DNA of 64,000 nt. It comes from JAMXLO01 sp963799415. GTDB taxonomy: Bacteria; Pseudomonadota; Alphaproteobacteria; Acetobacterales; Acetobacteraceae. A model generated the notes under the pieces. That model searched no databases and was not told where the DNA came from. It saw only the letters and a list, made by a program, of their open reading frames with translations. The stretch covers positions 62,001-126,000 of the forward strand of contig CAWCXI010000017.1 in NCBI GenBank assembly GCA_963799415.1, given 5' to 3'. How positions within the stretch are numbered: the stretch's first letter is position 1; every line of letters begins with the position of its first letter. Positions 37,967-46,311 of this stretch are shown in pieces. A program made the translations under genes and the position numbers.

Positions 37967-38836
37967 ATGACCGAATTCGAACTCGTCTGGGATTCCCGCT
38001 GCGGCGTCGCCGAGTCCCCGGTTTGGGATGCCTCCACCAGGCGCCTGCTGTTCTGCGACATTCCCGGCAAACGCATCAATGCATTATCGGTGGACGACGG
38101 CGCCCACACGTCGTGGGATTTCCCTGAAGTCGTCGGCAGCTTTGGGCTTTGCCGGTCGGGCCGCATCGTCGTCGCGCTGCGACATCGGGTCGTGCTGTTC
38201 GACCCGCGCACCAAGGCAATCGAGCAACTGACCGACCCGGTGAACGAACCACCGACCAACCGCCTCAACGACGGGAAGGTCGGCCCGGACGGCTGCTTTT
38301 GGGTGGGCAGCATGGATGAGAACTCGCCGCGCCAGAAGACCGCGGCGCTGTACCGCGTCACGCCGCAGGGCCGCATCGAGCGCAAGGCCGATGGTTACGC
38401 GGTGTCGAACGGCCTCGCCTGGTCGCCCGACGGCAACGTCATGTACCATTCGGATTCGACCGCCGGCATCATCGAGGCATGGGACTTCGACGTGCGGAAC
38501 GGGGCGCTTACGAACCACCGCGTGCTGGCGACATTGGCCAACGAGGAGGGGCGCCCCGACGGCGCTGCCGTCGACATCGCAGGTGTTTACTGGTCGGCTG
38601 GACCGTCCGCGGGCTGCATCAACCGCATCTCGCCGTCGGGTGCGCTGTTGAGCAAGCTGCCGTTCCCGGTTCCCGGCCCGACCATGCCGTGCTTCGCGGA
38701 AGGCGATCTCTACGTGACGTCGCTGCGCGAGGGCCGCTCGCCTGAAGCATTGGCGCAGCACCCGACGCTGGGTGGACTGTTCCGCGCCGAAGCACCTGTA
38801 CGGGGTGCCCCGGTCGCGATGTTCGCCGACGCCTAG
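37967..38836 (+). CDS. SMP-30/gluconolactonase/LRE family protein
   Basis: This 289-residue six-bladed propeller has the metal-binding positions in CGVAESPVWD (Glu), NRLNDGKVGPDG (Asn/Asp), SNGLAWSPDG (Asn) and EGRPDGAAVD (Asp). These hydrolyse sugar lactones or related substrates with a divalent metal. Start ATG 37967 has ggag seven bases upstream. It directly follows the binding protein and may act on an imported sugar derivative. Confidence 0.9.
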   Translation: MTEFELVWDSRCGVAESPVWDASTRRLLFCDIPGKRINALSVDDGAHTSWDFPEVVGSFGLCRSGRIVVALRHRVVLFDPRTKAIEQLTDPVNEPPTNRLNDGKVGPDGCFWVGSMDENSPRQKTAALYRVTPQGRIERKADGYAVSNGLAWSPDGNVMYHSDSTAGIIEAWDFDVRNGALTNHRVLATLANEEGRPDGAAVDIAGVYWSAGPSAGCINRISPSGALLSKLPFPVPGPTMPCFAEGDLYVTSLREGRSPEALAQHPTLGGLFRAEAPVRGAPVAMFADA

Positions 38837-38838
38837 CC

Positions 38839-39141
38839 CTAATAGCTGGGCGGCGGAGGGGGGTAGTAGCCTGGTGGCGGAGGCGGCGGCGAATAATACG
38901 CGGGCGGCGGCGGCCGCGGCGTGGTAGCGGCCCCGCCAACGGCGCCCACCGCGCCACCTATCAGTGCTCCGGCAGCGGCGCCACGTCCGCCACCCGCGAG
39001 GCCGCCGATGGCGGCGCCGGTACCGGCGCCGAGCAGTCCGCCACCTACTGCGCGCTGGCCCGGGTCGTACGGGTTGGTGCATGCGGACAATGCCAGCACC
39101 ATCCCCAGAGCCGCTGCGACGGGTGCGATCGAACGCTGCAT
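38839..39141 (-). CDS. Glycine-zipper lipoprotein with proline-rich tail
   Basis: This 100-residue protein has a lipoprotein signal (LGMVLALSAC, Cys near residue 20) and a glycine zipper from about 31 to 70 (GGGLLGAGTGAAIGGLAGGG onward). The C-terminus is proline/tyrosine-rich (PPPPAYYSPPPPPPGYYPPP). Such proteins sit in the outer membrane; function unknown. It is convergent with the SMP-30 gene, two bases apart. An upstream in-frame start would add 14 residues before the signal and is disfavoured. Confidence 0.75.
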   Translation of the reverse strand: MQRSIAPVAAALGMVLALSACTNPYDPGQRAVGGGLLGAGTGAAIGGLAGGGRGAAAGALIGGAVGAVGGAATTPRPPPPAYYSPPPPPPGYYPPPPPSY

Positions 39142-39281
39142 GATATTCGGGTCTCCCTTTGGTGGTCCGCCATTGCCCGACACGCCGCAAGCAAGGCCAA
39201 TCGCAATGACCGGAGTACGGCAGGAATAAGGAGATAAGTTGTCGGAGCGCCGCTGATCCGGCGCCGACCGCTACGGCCGGC

Positions 39282-40691
39282 TCATGACGCGACCTGCAGC
39301 CTCAGTCGCGGCAGCGGCCGTTCCTCGTGTTCGAGATAGGCGAGGAAGCGCGCGCAATATTTGTGTGCCGTCGTGTCCCATACGCGCTCCCGCAAGGCGC
39401 CATAGCGCTGCAGCCGCTCGGCCAGCGGCATCTTCAAGGCCTCGTGCATCGCATCGGCTATCTCGTCGGCATCAAACGGATTGACGATCAACGCCTCGGT
39501 CAGCTCCTCGGCCGCGCCGGCGAAACGCGACAGGATCAGCACGCCGGGATCGGCGGGATCCTGCGCCGCGATGTACTCCTTCGCCACCAGGTTCATGCCG
39601 TCGCGCAGTGGCGTCACCACACCGACGCGGGCAATCCGAAAGAAACCTGCCAGGATGTTCCGGCGCACAGTGGTCGTCATATAGCGCAACGGCACCCAGT
39701 CGAATTCGGAGAAGCGGCCGTTGGTGTCGCCGACGATCCGATCGAGCTCGCGTCGCAGGCGCTGGTAGCTGCCGGACTCCTCGCGCGACCGTGCGGCGAT
39801 CTGGAGGAAGCTGACCTGACGGCAGTGTTCGGGGTATTTCCCCAGCAAACGGCCGAATGCCTCGAAACGGTTGACCAGGCCCTTCGAGTAGTCGAGCCGA
39901 TCGACACCGATGGCCAACGCACGTCCGCCCAGGCTATCGCGCAACCGTGCCGTCTCGGCGCTTCGGTCGGCGCGTGCGGCGGTGTCCGAAAAGGCGGCGG
40001 CGTCGATACCGATCGGATCGACGATCGCGCGCACGTGGCGGCCCGCGAACATGAACCCGTCCTCTCTGACGCGCGTGCCATGCAGGATTTCCTGCACGCA
40101 GTCGAGGAAGGCACGCTGATAGGTCTGGGTATGAAAGCCCACGACATCGAACGCGCACATGGCCCGCAGCAATTCCGCGGCACGCGGCAGCACGTGCAAC
40201 AGTGCCGGCGGAACAAACGGGGTATGCAGGAAAAACCCTATGCGATTGCGCACGCCCAGCAGGCGGAGTTCCTCGGCCAGCAGGAACAGATGGTAGTCGT
40301 GTACCCAGACCAGATCATCCTCACGCAACAGCTTGGCCAGCGCCTGGGCATAACGACGGTTCACGGCGCGATAACCCTCGTAGTCCTCGCGCCGAAACTG
40401 CACGAGCCCGAGCCGGAAATGCAGCAGCGGCCATAGCGCGCCGTTGGAGAAATTGACGTAGAACGAGCGGTATTCTGCCTCGGTCAGGTCGATCGTGGCG
40501 TAGGTCGTGCCCTCGGCGCCGCGCTGCAGCCGCACTTCACCATCGGCCGAGCCGGAGCGCCTGCCGCTCCAACCGAACCACACCGATCCTGGGGTTAATG
40601 CGTCCGCAAGTGCAACGGCTAGTCCACCAGCCCGCGGCCCCCGCTCAGAAGGCAACGGAACTCGGTTGGACACTATAACGAGACGCCCCAA
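39282..40691 (-). CDS. otsA: Trehalose-6-phosphate synthase (GT20)
   Basis: This 469-residue retaining glycosyltransferase makes trehalose-6-phosphate from UDP-glucose and glucose-6-phosphate. It has GRLVIVSNRV at the start, VWVHDYHLFLL, GFFLHTPF, IGVDRLDYSKGL (substrate site) and VTPLRDGMNLVAKEYIAAQ. I choose a TTG start at 40691, because gggaggg lies just upstream and the family start is there. No otsB phosphatase is adjacent. It diverges from the GT4 gene. Confidence 0.92.
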   Translation of the reverse strand: MGRLVIVSNRVPLPSERGPRAGGLAVALADALTPGSVWFGWSGRRSGSADGEVRLQRGAEGTTYATIDLTEAEYRSFYVNFSNGALWPLLHFRLGLVQFRREDYEGYRAVNRRYAQALAKLLREDDLVWVHDYHLFLLAEELRLLGVRNRIGFFLHTPFVPPALLHVLPRAAELLRAMCAFDVVGFHTQTYQRAFLDCVQEILHGTRVREDGFMFAGRHVRAIVDPIGIDAAAFSDTAARADRSAETARLRDSLGGRALAIGVDRLDYSKGLVNRFEAFGRLLGKYPEHCRQVSFLQIAARSREESGSYQRLRRELDRIVGDTNGRFSEFDWVPLRYMTTTVRRNILAGFFRIARVGVVTPLRDGMNLVAKEYIAAQDPADPGVLILSRFAGAAEELTEALIVNPFDADEIADAMHEALKMPLAERLQRYGALRERVWDTTAHKYCARFLAYLEHEERPLPRLRLQVAS

Positions 40692-40873
40692 AATCCCTCC
40701 CGGCCGCTGGCGTGCCTTACCGCAGGGACAACGCACAACGATACCGTGCCGATGCTTGGCACCTGGTAACTTCGCCGTGAGCCGCGGCCAGCGCCAAGTC
40801 CTGCCGCAGAAAAGCCCGAACTTCCGGCGAGATCGCTGTTGCGTGACATTACATCGAAAGAGGCTTCACGATC

Positions 40874-41926
40874 ATGCGAATTGCCCAGATCGCTCCGCTG
40901 ACCGAGTCAGTGCCCCCCCGGCTTTACGGAGGGACCGAGCGCGTCGTCTCGTTCCTGACCGAGCAGTTGGTTGCCATGGGCCATGACGTGACCCTGTTTG
41001 CCAGCGGTGACTCGCGCACGAGCGCGGAGCTTGCGCCGATGTGGCCCTGTGCGCTGCGCTTCGATGCCACGATCCGGGATGCGATCGCCCCCCACATGCT
41101 GATGATGGAGCAGGTCTGTCAGCGCGCCGATGAGTTCGACGTGCTGCATTGCCACCTCGACTACTGGCCATTTTCGGTGTTCAGCCGGCAGGACACGCCT
41201 TTCCTGACCACGCTGCACGGCCGGCTCGATCTGCCCGAGCTGCGGCCGGTTTATGAGTGTTTCCCTAACGTTCCGCTGGTATCGATCTCTGACGCCCAGC
41301 GCCTTCCCTTGCCGGATTCCAACTTCATCGCCACCGTGCAACACGGGCTGCCCGTGGACCTGTTGCGTCCGCGCAATGTCAAGCCGAGCTACCTGGCGTT
41401 CCTCGGTCGCATCTGCCCGGAAAAGCGGCCGGATCGCGCGATTCGAATCGCGCGTGCGGCCGGCATTCCGCTGAAGATCGCCGCCAAGGTAGATCGCGTG
41501 GATGAAGCCTATTTTCGCGACACGATCCGGCCGATGATCGATGGTCGCAACGTCGAACTGATTGGCGAGATCAGCGATTCGGAAAAGCCGGACTTCCTCA
41601 GCGGTGCCATCGCGCTGCTGGTGCCGATCGACTGGCCGGAGCCGTTCGGTCTGGTAATGATCGAGGCGATGGCCTGTGGCACGCCGGTGATCGCGTTCAA
41701 TCGCGGCTCGGTGCCGGAGATCATCGAGCACGGCGTTACCGGGTGGATCGTGGAAGACGAGGCGGAGGCGGTCGCGGCAATCCGTCAGGTTGCGGATCTG
41801 TCCCGCGCCGAGGTGCGCCGTCGTTTCGAGCGCCGGTTCAGCGCCGAGCGCATGGCCGAGGACTATCTGGCTTTGTATCGCCGTCTGGCCGCCCGGGTTC
41901 GGCCTGCGCTCCGGGTGGTGCGATAG
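40874..41926 (+). CDS. Glycosyltransferase family 4 protein
   Basis: This 350-residue GT-B enzyme starts MRIAQIAPLTESVPPRLYGG, with GTERVVSFLTE near 20-30, FLGRICPEKRPDRAIRIA (nucleotide-sugar side) and the E-x7-E region EPFGLVMIEAMACGTPVIAF. This N-terminal style is common in GT4 enzymes of unknown target near trehalose or stress genes. ATG 40874 has aaagagg about ten bases upstream. It could glycosylate a small molecule or glycan; the substrate is unknown. Confidence 0.9.
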   Translation: MRIAQIAPLTESVPPRLYGGTERVVSFLTEQLVAMGHDVTLFASGDSRTSAELAPMWPCALRFDATIRDAIAPHMLMMEQVCQRADEFDVLHCHLDYWPFSVFSRQDTPFLTTLHGRLDLPELRPVYECFPNVPLVSISDAQRLPLPDSNFIATVQHGLPVDLLRPRNVKPSYLAFLGRICPEKRPDRAIRIARAAGIPLKIAAKVDRVDEAYFRDTIRPMIDGRNVELIGEISDSEKPDFLSGAIALLVPIDWPEPFGLVMIEAMACGTPVIAFNRGSVPEIIEHGVTGWIVEDEAEAVAAIRQVADLSRAEVRRRFERRFSAERMAEDYLALYRRLAARVRPALRVVR

Positions 41927-41986
41927 GTTCCAGCCGGCCGAAGGTCCCCGGAAGCGGCCTCAGTCCAGGGCAGGCGGATTGAGGCG

Positions 41987-42367
41987 TTATGGTGAGTGGG
42001 CCACTTCCGTTTGGGCCGCGCCCGGATCGTCCTCGGCGCCATCGTCAGCACGATCGTCCGGCCACGCGATCATCGCCGCGTCAAGCGCCAGCCCGGTCGC
42101 GCACAGCGCCAGCTCGTCACCCTCGATCTCGCACCTGATCTTGTCCAGGGACAGCTCGGTCAGCGCGACACGCTCTGCTCGTTCGGTCTGCATGGCTGAT
42201 TGGATCAACTTCAGGTCTGCGTGCCAGACGATCAGTTTTTCCGCGGCGATCTCGCGGCAGGCGAGGGCGGTCTGCAGTGCGCGCGGCGCACGCGTGTGAC
42301 GATACTGGCGGAGCCATTGGCCCCACACTGTGAGGGCACGGCCGTAGACCTGAGCGGTCGTTTGCAT
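41987..42367 (-). CDS. Hypothetical helical protein
   Basis: This 126-residue protein is predicted mostly helical (ALQTALACREIAAEKLIVWH, LIQSAMQTERAERVALTELS), with an acidic C-terminus (PDDRADDGAEDDPG). Strong G/C third-position bias in this frame supports real coding. There is no signal peptide or recognised domain; the amphipathic pattern is loosely phasin-like but not convincing. Start could be ATG 42367 or GTG 42391. It is convergent with the GT4 gene. Confidence 0.55.
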   Translation of the reverse strand: MQTTAQVYGRALTVWGQWLRQYRHTRAPRALQTALACREIAAEKLIVWHADLKLIQSAMQTERAERVALTELSLDKIRCEIEGDELALCATGLALDAAMIAWPDDRADDGAEDDPGAAQTEVAHSP

Positions 42368-42589
42368 TCCCTCATGGTCGGGAACCCACACCGAATCGCC
42401 TACTCACAATTGAGTGCGCAAACCGGTTCACCGGGGGTATATCGCGAGCGACTGTCGCTCGATTCCGTCTCCGACAGCCTTGCTGAAAAGCACTATGGAG
42501 CATATCGCTGCGAGCCTCTGATTCGCGAGAAAGGGCGCTGAATCATCCGTTCGGCGGTCGCAGGTTTGGTCTGGGAGTCGATCGTCGAT

Positions 42590-42763
42590 ATGGAGCATAG
42601 ACCCAGCGAGCCGATTGGCGAGGGCGCAACGGCGTCGGCACCGTTACGGCAATTTTTTCGCGGCTTGGCGGCGTGCCTAGCGACGCCGCTTCTACTGCTG
42701 GCGGTGCTGGTGGTCGGCTGTTGGCTCTACGTCTTGGGTATCAAGCGACCGCGTGACGGCTAG
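42590..42763 (+). CDS. Putative small single-pass membrane protein
   Basis: A 57-residue open frame from ATG 42590 (or TTG 42566) has one clear hydrophobic helix (LAACLATPLLLLAVLVVGCW), a charged N-terminus and the tail YVLGIKRPRDG. Codon use is compatible with coding, but there is no recognisable family. GGGAG lies about 13 bases upstream of the ATG, which is far. Moderate support only. Confidence 0.4.
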   Translation: MEHRPSEPIGEGATASAPLRQFFRGLAACLATPLLLLAVLVVGCWLYVLGIKRPRDG

Positions 42764-42972
42764 GTTGAGGCAAAAGGTTGTGCTGTTCCTCCGTCGGGTA
42801 CCGGCGCGGCCAAGTTCAGGCTTGCCCGCTCTGGCTCGCGCTATTGGAGGCAACAGCGGCAGATGAGCATCACGCGGGCGTAACGGGCGCCTGAGGACCT
42901 TGACCCTCGCGGCCAAGGCCATGACTATTCGCGCGGGAGCCATGCAACCGTGCTTGGTTCCTCCATCGAAGG

Positions 42973-43011
42973 GCCGGTCAGACCATCCACCTGGCCGGCG
43001 TTTTCATTTTT
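42973..43011 (+). terminator. Intrinsic terminator
   Basis: A 9-bp stem (gccggtcag with ctggccggc, one G-T pair), a 9-base loop (accatccac), then gttttcattttt. It would end a transcript from the small membrane gene or a non-coding RNA. Confidence 0.7.
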
Positions 43012-43050
43012 GGCGAAGCCCCGCCAATGCTCGGCGGGGAAGGAGCAATA

Positions 43051-43088
43051 AGGCCGACGGCGGTCACGTCATCGGCCTGTTTCTTTGT
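43051..43088 (+). promoter_or_regulatory. Terminator-like hairpin in the leader of the gene at 43109
   Basis: The stem aggccga / tcggcct with a 14-base loop is followed by gtttcttt, then gaggag and the ATG at 43109. It may be a terminator of upstream transcription or an attenuator that controls the downstream gene. Confidence 0.45.
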
Positions 43089-43108
43089 GTGAGGAGATTG
43101 AACAAAGA

Positions 43109-43709
43109 ATGTCTGACGTAATCACCATCCAGCCGGGTGCCGGGTCGTTCACGGACACATTCGGCAACGTCTTTACGATCGACGCCGGCGACAACAATAC
43201 AGCCGACATAAACGGGCAAGCGATAACGCCGAACGGAGAAAGCAGTAAAACCGGCGCCTTGCAACTGAACAACGGCAGCGTGTACGGACAGGACCAGAAC
43301 ACCGGTCAGTGGTATCTGCTTGCCTCGAAGGGGACACCCGGGCTTTGGGAATGGCAGCCTGTGTCAGCTCCGACGGATTTCGGGCGGAAACTTCGTGCTG
43401 TCTTCCAGCGACACGACGACGGCAGTTCTTGGCAGTGACCAGGCCGCCATGGCCTTTGTTGGCGGCGGCAGCCCCGACATGGCAGCGGCGAGCCCCAGCA
43501 GCACGAGCAGCTCCCCAACCACGAGCGAAGCCCTCACGCCTGGAGATCTGCAGCAATCGAGTGGCAGTAGCCTCCCGATCGACCCCTCTCTTCAGGGATT
43601 GCCACAGGCGGCGCCTGACGCGACAGGGGGCACAATGCTCACCTTCGGTACGTGGCACAGCGGCGACCCTCAGGGCATGATCGCAGTCCCGGCGTCTCAG
43701 CCGGCCTGA
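43109..43709 (+). pseudogene. Frameshifted Gly/Asp/Ser-rich protein of unknown function
   Basis: Reads MSDVITIQPGAGSFTDTFGN from ATG 43109 (gaggag SD upstream) to WQPVSAPTDFG. One extra G near 43384 then shifts the frame, and the likely continuation is GNFVLSSSDTTTAVLGSDQA to MIAVPASQPA, ending at 43709. The corrected product is about 199 residues: a sheet-like N-terminal module (DTFGNVFTIDAGDNN...NNGSVYGQDQNTGQWYLLAS), a Ser/Thr-rich linker (SPSSTSSSPTTSEAL) and a short end. No signal peptide. The G-run position suggests a sequencing indel. A strong terminator follows. Confidence 0.6.
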
Positions 43710-43743
43710 ATATCGGTCATCGCAAAAAACGCAGCGGCCACCT

Positions 43744-43761
43744 GAGGCGCAGCGGCGCCTC
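43744..43761. repeat. Small perfect inverted repeat
   Basis: gaggcgc-agcg-gcgcctc forms a 7-bp stem directly downstream of the gene ending at 43709 and before the main terminator. It may help to stop transcription or protect the mRNA end. Confidence 0.5.
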
Positions 43762-43774
43762 GGAAGATAATTCC

Positions 43775-43807
43775 CCCCCGGATGTCCGCGCGTCCGGGGG
43801 ATTTTTC
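43775..43807 (+). terminator. Strong intrinsic terminator
   Basis: An 8-bp perfect stem, cccccgga with tccggggg, has a 10-base loop and is followed by atttttctt. It ends the transcript of the gene at 43109, and separates it from the tRNA-Cys gene on the other strand. Confidence 0.85.
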
Positions 43808-43846
43808 TTGGTGGCGCTGGCGCCGGAGGTCTAACACCCAAAGCGC

Positions 43847-43920
43847 TGGAGGTCCGGGCGGGAATCGAACCCACATTCGCGGATTTGCAGTCCGCTGCAT
43901 CACCACTCTGCCACCGGACC
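43847..43920 (-). tRNA. tRNA-Cys (GCA)
   Basis: On the minus strand it starts ggtccggtggcagagtggt with the 3' side ccggacc, discriminator T and encoded CCA. The anticodon stem-loop is cggactgcaaatccg with anticodon GCA. The T arm reads gggttcgattccc. All arms pair well. It lies between the terminator at 43775 and pcm. Confidence 0.95.
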
Positions 43921-44050
43921 GGCCTGAGGGAAGGACGCGTATATCGGCGTCGCCATGCTAGCCGGTCAAGTCCCGCCACCCGCCCGCTTGGCGGCTTCGC
44001 GGCGCCGCCTCTATAAGGCATGTCCCTCCCGTCCAAATGAGCCGCCATCC

Positions 44051-44719
44051 ATGGACCGCGCCGCCCAGGCATTCGCACAAGCCCGCAACAACATGGTGGA
44101 CAGCCAGGTCCGCCCCAACAGGGTGAGCGATCCTCGCATTGTCGCCGCTATGCGCCATTTGCCCCGCGAACGCTTCGTTCCGCCGCGACTGGCGGCGCTC
44201 GCCTACGCGGATGAGGACGTACCGCTGGGCGAGGGACGCGTTCTCCTGGAACCGGCCGTCATCGCTCGCCTCGTGCAGCTCACCTCGATTGCCGCGGGCG
44301 AGCGCGCGCTGGTAGTCGCGGCCGGCACCGGCTACGGCGCGGCGTTGCTGGCCGCCTGCGGGGCCAGGGTCACCGCGCTCGAGGAGTCCGCGTCTCTGCG
44401 GGACGCCGCGCACAGTGTGCTGGCGGAGCTGGCGCCATCGGTGCGCCTGGTCGCCGGCCCACTCGGCACCGGCTGGCCGCAGGGTGCCCCTTACGACGTC
44501 ATATTGATCGAGGGGGCGGTGCGCTACATACCTCCGCTGGTCGGCGAGCAGTTGCATCGCCAGGCCGGCAGGCTGGTCACGATCTGTTCCGGGACCGCCG
44601 GCCTCGGCCAGGCGGTACTCGCCGAGGCCACTGCGGCCGGCCTGCGCACTCAGCCGATGTTCGACTGCGCCACGCCACTAATCCCCTCCCTCATGCCATC
44701 CCCCAGCTTCGTTTTCTGA
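44051..44719 (+). CDS. pcm: Protein-L-isoaspartate O-methyltransferase
   Basis: This 222-residue SAM-dependent enzyme of the PCMT family repairs isoaspartyl damage. It has NNMVDSQVRPNRVSDPRI (common N-terminus in this bacterial group), RERFVPPRLAALAYADEDVP, the glycine loop VVAAGTGYGAALLAACG, and YDVILIEGAV. The glycine loop is slightly divergent from VLEVGTGSGY. It heads the conserved pcm - tolC - popZ - valS run. ATG 44051 has no strong ribosome site. Confidence 0.88.
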   Translation: MDRAAQAFAQARNNMVDSQVRPNRVSDPRIVAAMRHLPRERFVPPRLAALAYADEDVPLGEGRVLLEPAVIARLVQLTSIAAGERALVVAAGTGYGAALLAACGARVTALEESASLRDAAHSVLAELAPSVRLVAGPLGTGWPQGAPYDVILIEGAVRYIPPLVGEQLHRQAGRLVTICSGTAGLGQAVLAEATAAGLRTQPMFDCATPLIPSLMPSPSFVF

Positions 44720-44795
44720 TCGACATGCCACAGATTCTTTGTGTCTGGCTGCGCGCTGTGGCAGAGAATACCGGCCGTGAAGCAGAGGAGCGGAC

Positions 44796-46298
44796 ATGAT
44801 CCTTCGCCGCGGCTGGGTACTGGGTCTCGGGGTCGCGTTGGCGGCCGCGCCCGCGTTCGGTCAGGCGCCGACGAGCAAACCCGCTCCGGTCAAGCCGACA
44901 GCCGCGACGCAGCGCGCGACACGCGCGCCGGCGCCGCAGACGGCGAGCGCGCAACCCTCGCAGCCAGGCGTCCCGCGCACCCTGGCCGAAGCGCTGGCCG
45001 CCACCTACGCGAACCAGCCGGCGCTGCAGGCTGAACGTGCCAAGCTGCGGTCGACCGACGAGAACGTGCCCCAGGCCCTGGCCGGATGGCGACCGACGGT
45101 CGTGATGGCAGGGACGGCCGGCTACGGCGATGGGTTCAGCCGGATCTTCTCCCGTGACGGGTTCCTCAACGCGCAGACCGATCGGCTCATCGGCACCGCC
45201 CAGGCGACGCTCAGCCAGCCCATCTATAACGGGGGCAAGACGCAGGCCAACGTCAACCGTGCGAAGAACCAGGTAATCGCCGAGCGCGCGAACCTGATCG
45301 CGCAGGAGCAGACCAGCTTTGTCAACGTGGTGAACGCCTATGTTGGCGTCATCCAGGCGCAGCAGCTGCTCGCGCTGAACGTCAACAATGAGCAGGTGCT
45401 GGCCAAGCAGCTCCAGGCGACCAATGACCGGTTCCGCGTCGGCGAGATTACCCGGACCGACGTGGCGCAGGCGCAGGCGGCATTGGCCGGTGCGACGTCG
45501 CAACGGCAGGTCGCGGAGGGCAACCTCCAGACGGCACGTGGGACGTATCAGCAGGTAGTCGGCTACCTGCCGCCGGGCGATCTGGTCGAGCCGCAGCCGC
45601 TGGCTCTGCCGGCCAAGACCGAGCAGGCTGCGACGGTGATCGCGGCGAACAACAACCCGGGGGTGGTTGCCGCGCTGTTCAACGATGCTGCTGCAAAGGA
45701 CGCGGTGGACGTGGCGTTTTCCCAGTTGCTCCCGCAGGTCAGCTTTCAGGGCCAGATTTTCCAATCGAACAACGCGGCGGCGCGGAGTTCGCAGAGCAAT
45801 GGTTACCAGGCCGTGGTGCAGCTCTCCGTACCGGTCTACCAGGGCGGCGCCGAATACTCCGCAGTGCGCCAGGCGAAGCAGAGCGAACAGCAGACATCGA
45901 GGCAGGTGGATGACGCTCGTCGCACCGCGGTCCAGAACACGGTGCAGTCCTGGGAGACGCTGGCCGCGCAAAAGGCATCGGCTGACAGCAATCGCGAGGC
46001 GATCCGCGCCAATCAGATCGCCCTGGAGGGAGTGGAGCGCGAGGCGATCGTCGGCAGCCGCACCACACTCGACGTGCTGAACGCACAACAGGCGCTGCTG
46101 AATTCACAGGTCACGCTGGTCCAGAACCTGGCGCAGTTGGTCACCGCATCCTATCAGGTGGCGTCGGCGATCGGGCGACTGACCGCGCGCGACCTGCATC
46201 TGCCGGTGCCGTTGTATGACGAGACCGCCTACTACAATGCCGTGAAGGACAAGTGGGCTGGTCTTGGTGACTACGCGACCAACCAGCCGGGTCGCTGA
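44796..46298 (+). CDS. tolC: TolC family outer membrane protein
   Basis: This 500-residue outer-membrane efflux duct has a signal peptide (GWVLGLGVALAAAPAFGQ), a Pro/Ala-rich linker, and two TolC repeats. These show LAEALAATYANQPALQAERA, ATLSQPIYNGGKTQANVNRA, and NGYQAVVQLSVPVYQGGAEY with SRTTLDVLNAQQALLNSQVT. gaggagcgg precedes the ATG. It would serve RND, ABC or MFS pumps; no pump genes are adjacent. Confidence 0.92.
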   Translation: MILRRGWVLGLGVALAAAPAFGQAPTSKPAPVKPTAATQRATRAPAPQTASAQPSQPGVPRTLAEALAATYANQPALQAERAKLRSTDENVPQALAGWRPTVVMAGTAGYGDGFSRIFSRDGFLNAQTDRLIGTAQATLSQPIYNGGKTQANVNRAKNQVIAERANLIAQEQTSFVNVVNAYVGVIQAQQLLALNVNNEQVLAKQLQATNDRFRVGEITRTDVAQAQAALAGATSQRQVAEGNLQTARGTYQQVVGYLPPGDLVEPQPLALPAKTEQAATVIAANNNPGVVAALFNDAAAKDAVDVAFSQLLPQVSFQGQIFQSNNAAARSSQSNGYQAVVQLSVPVYQGGAEYSAVRQAKQSEQQTSRQVDDARRTAVQNTVQSWETLAAQKASADSNREAIRANQIALEGVEREAIVGSRTTLDVLNAQQALLNSQVTLVQNLAQLVTASYQVASAIGRLTARDLHLPVPLYDETAYYNAVKDKWAGLGDYATNQPGR

Positions 46299-46311
46299 GA
46301 AGACGGTTACG

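Larger units (their letters stand above)
42764..43108. other. Hairpin-rich non-coding stretch (possible small RNA and leader)
   Basis: No convincing ORF. It contains three hairpins in the plus direction. The first (42973-43011) is an intrinsic terminator with nothing coding before it since 42763. The second (43019-43039) is ccccgcc-aatgctc-ggcgggg. The third (43051-43088) is a terminator-like stem just ahead of the ribosome site of the gene at 43109. The layout suggests a short non-coding transcript ending at about 43011, and a structured 5' leader after it. Confidence 0.45.

Noticed and set aside
42445..42461. Perfect hairpin cgagcga-ctg-tcgctcg
   Set aside because: No T-run and no gene context to give it a role; short palindromes like this are expected by chance in high-GC DNA.
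42900..43121. 73-residue frame across the hairpin region
   Set aside because: It runs through three stem-loops, has no ribosome site, and the following gene has its own clear start.
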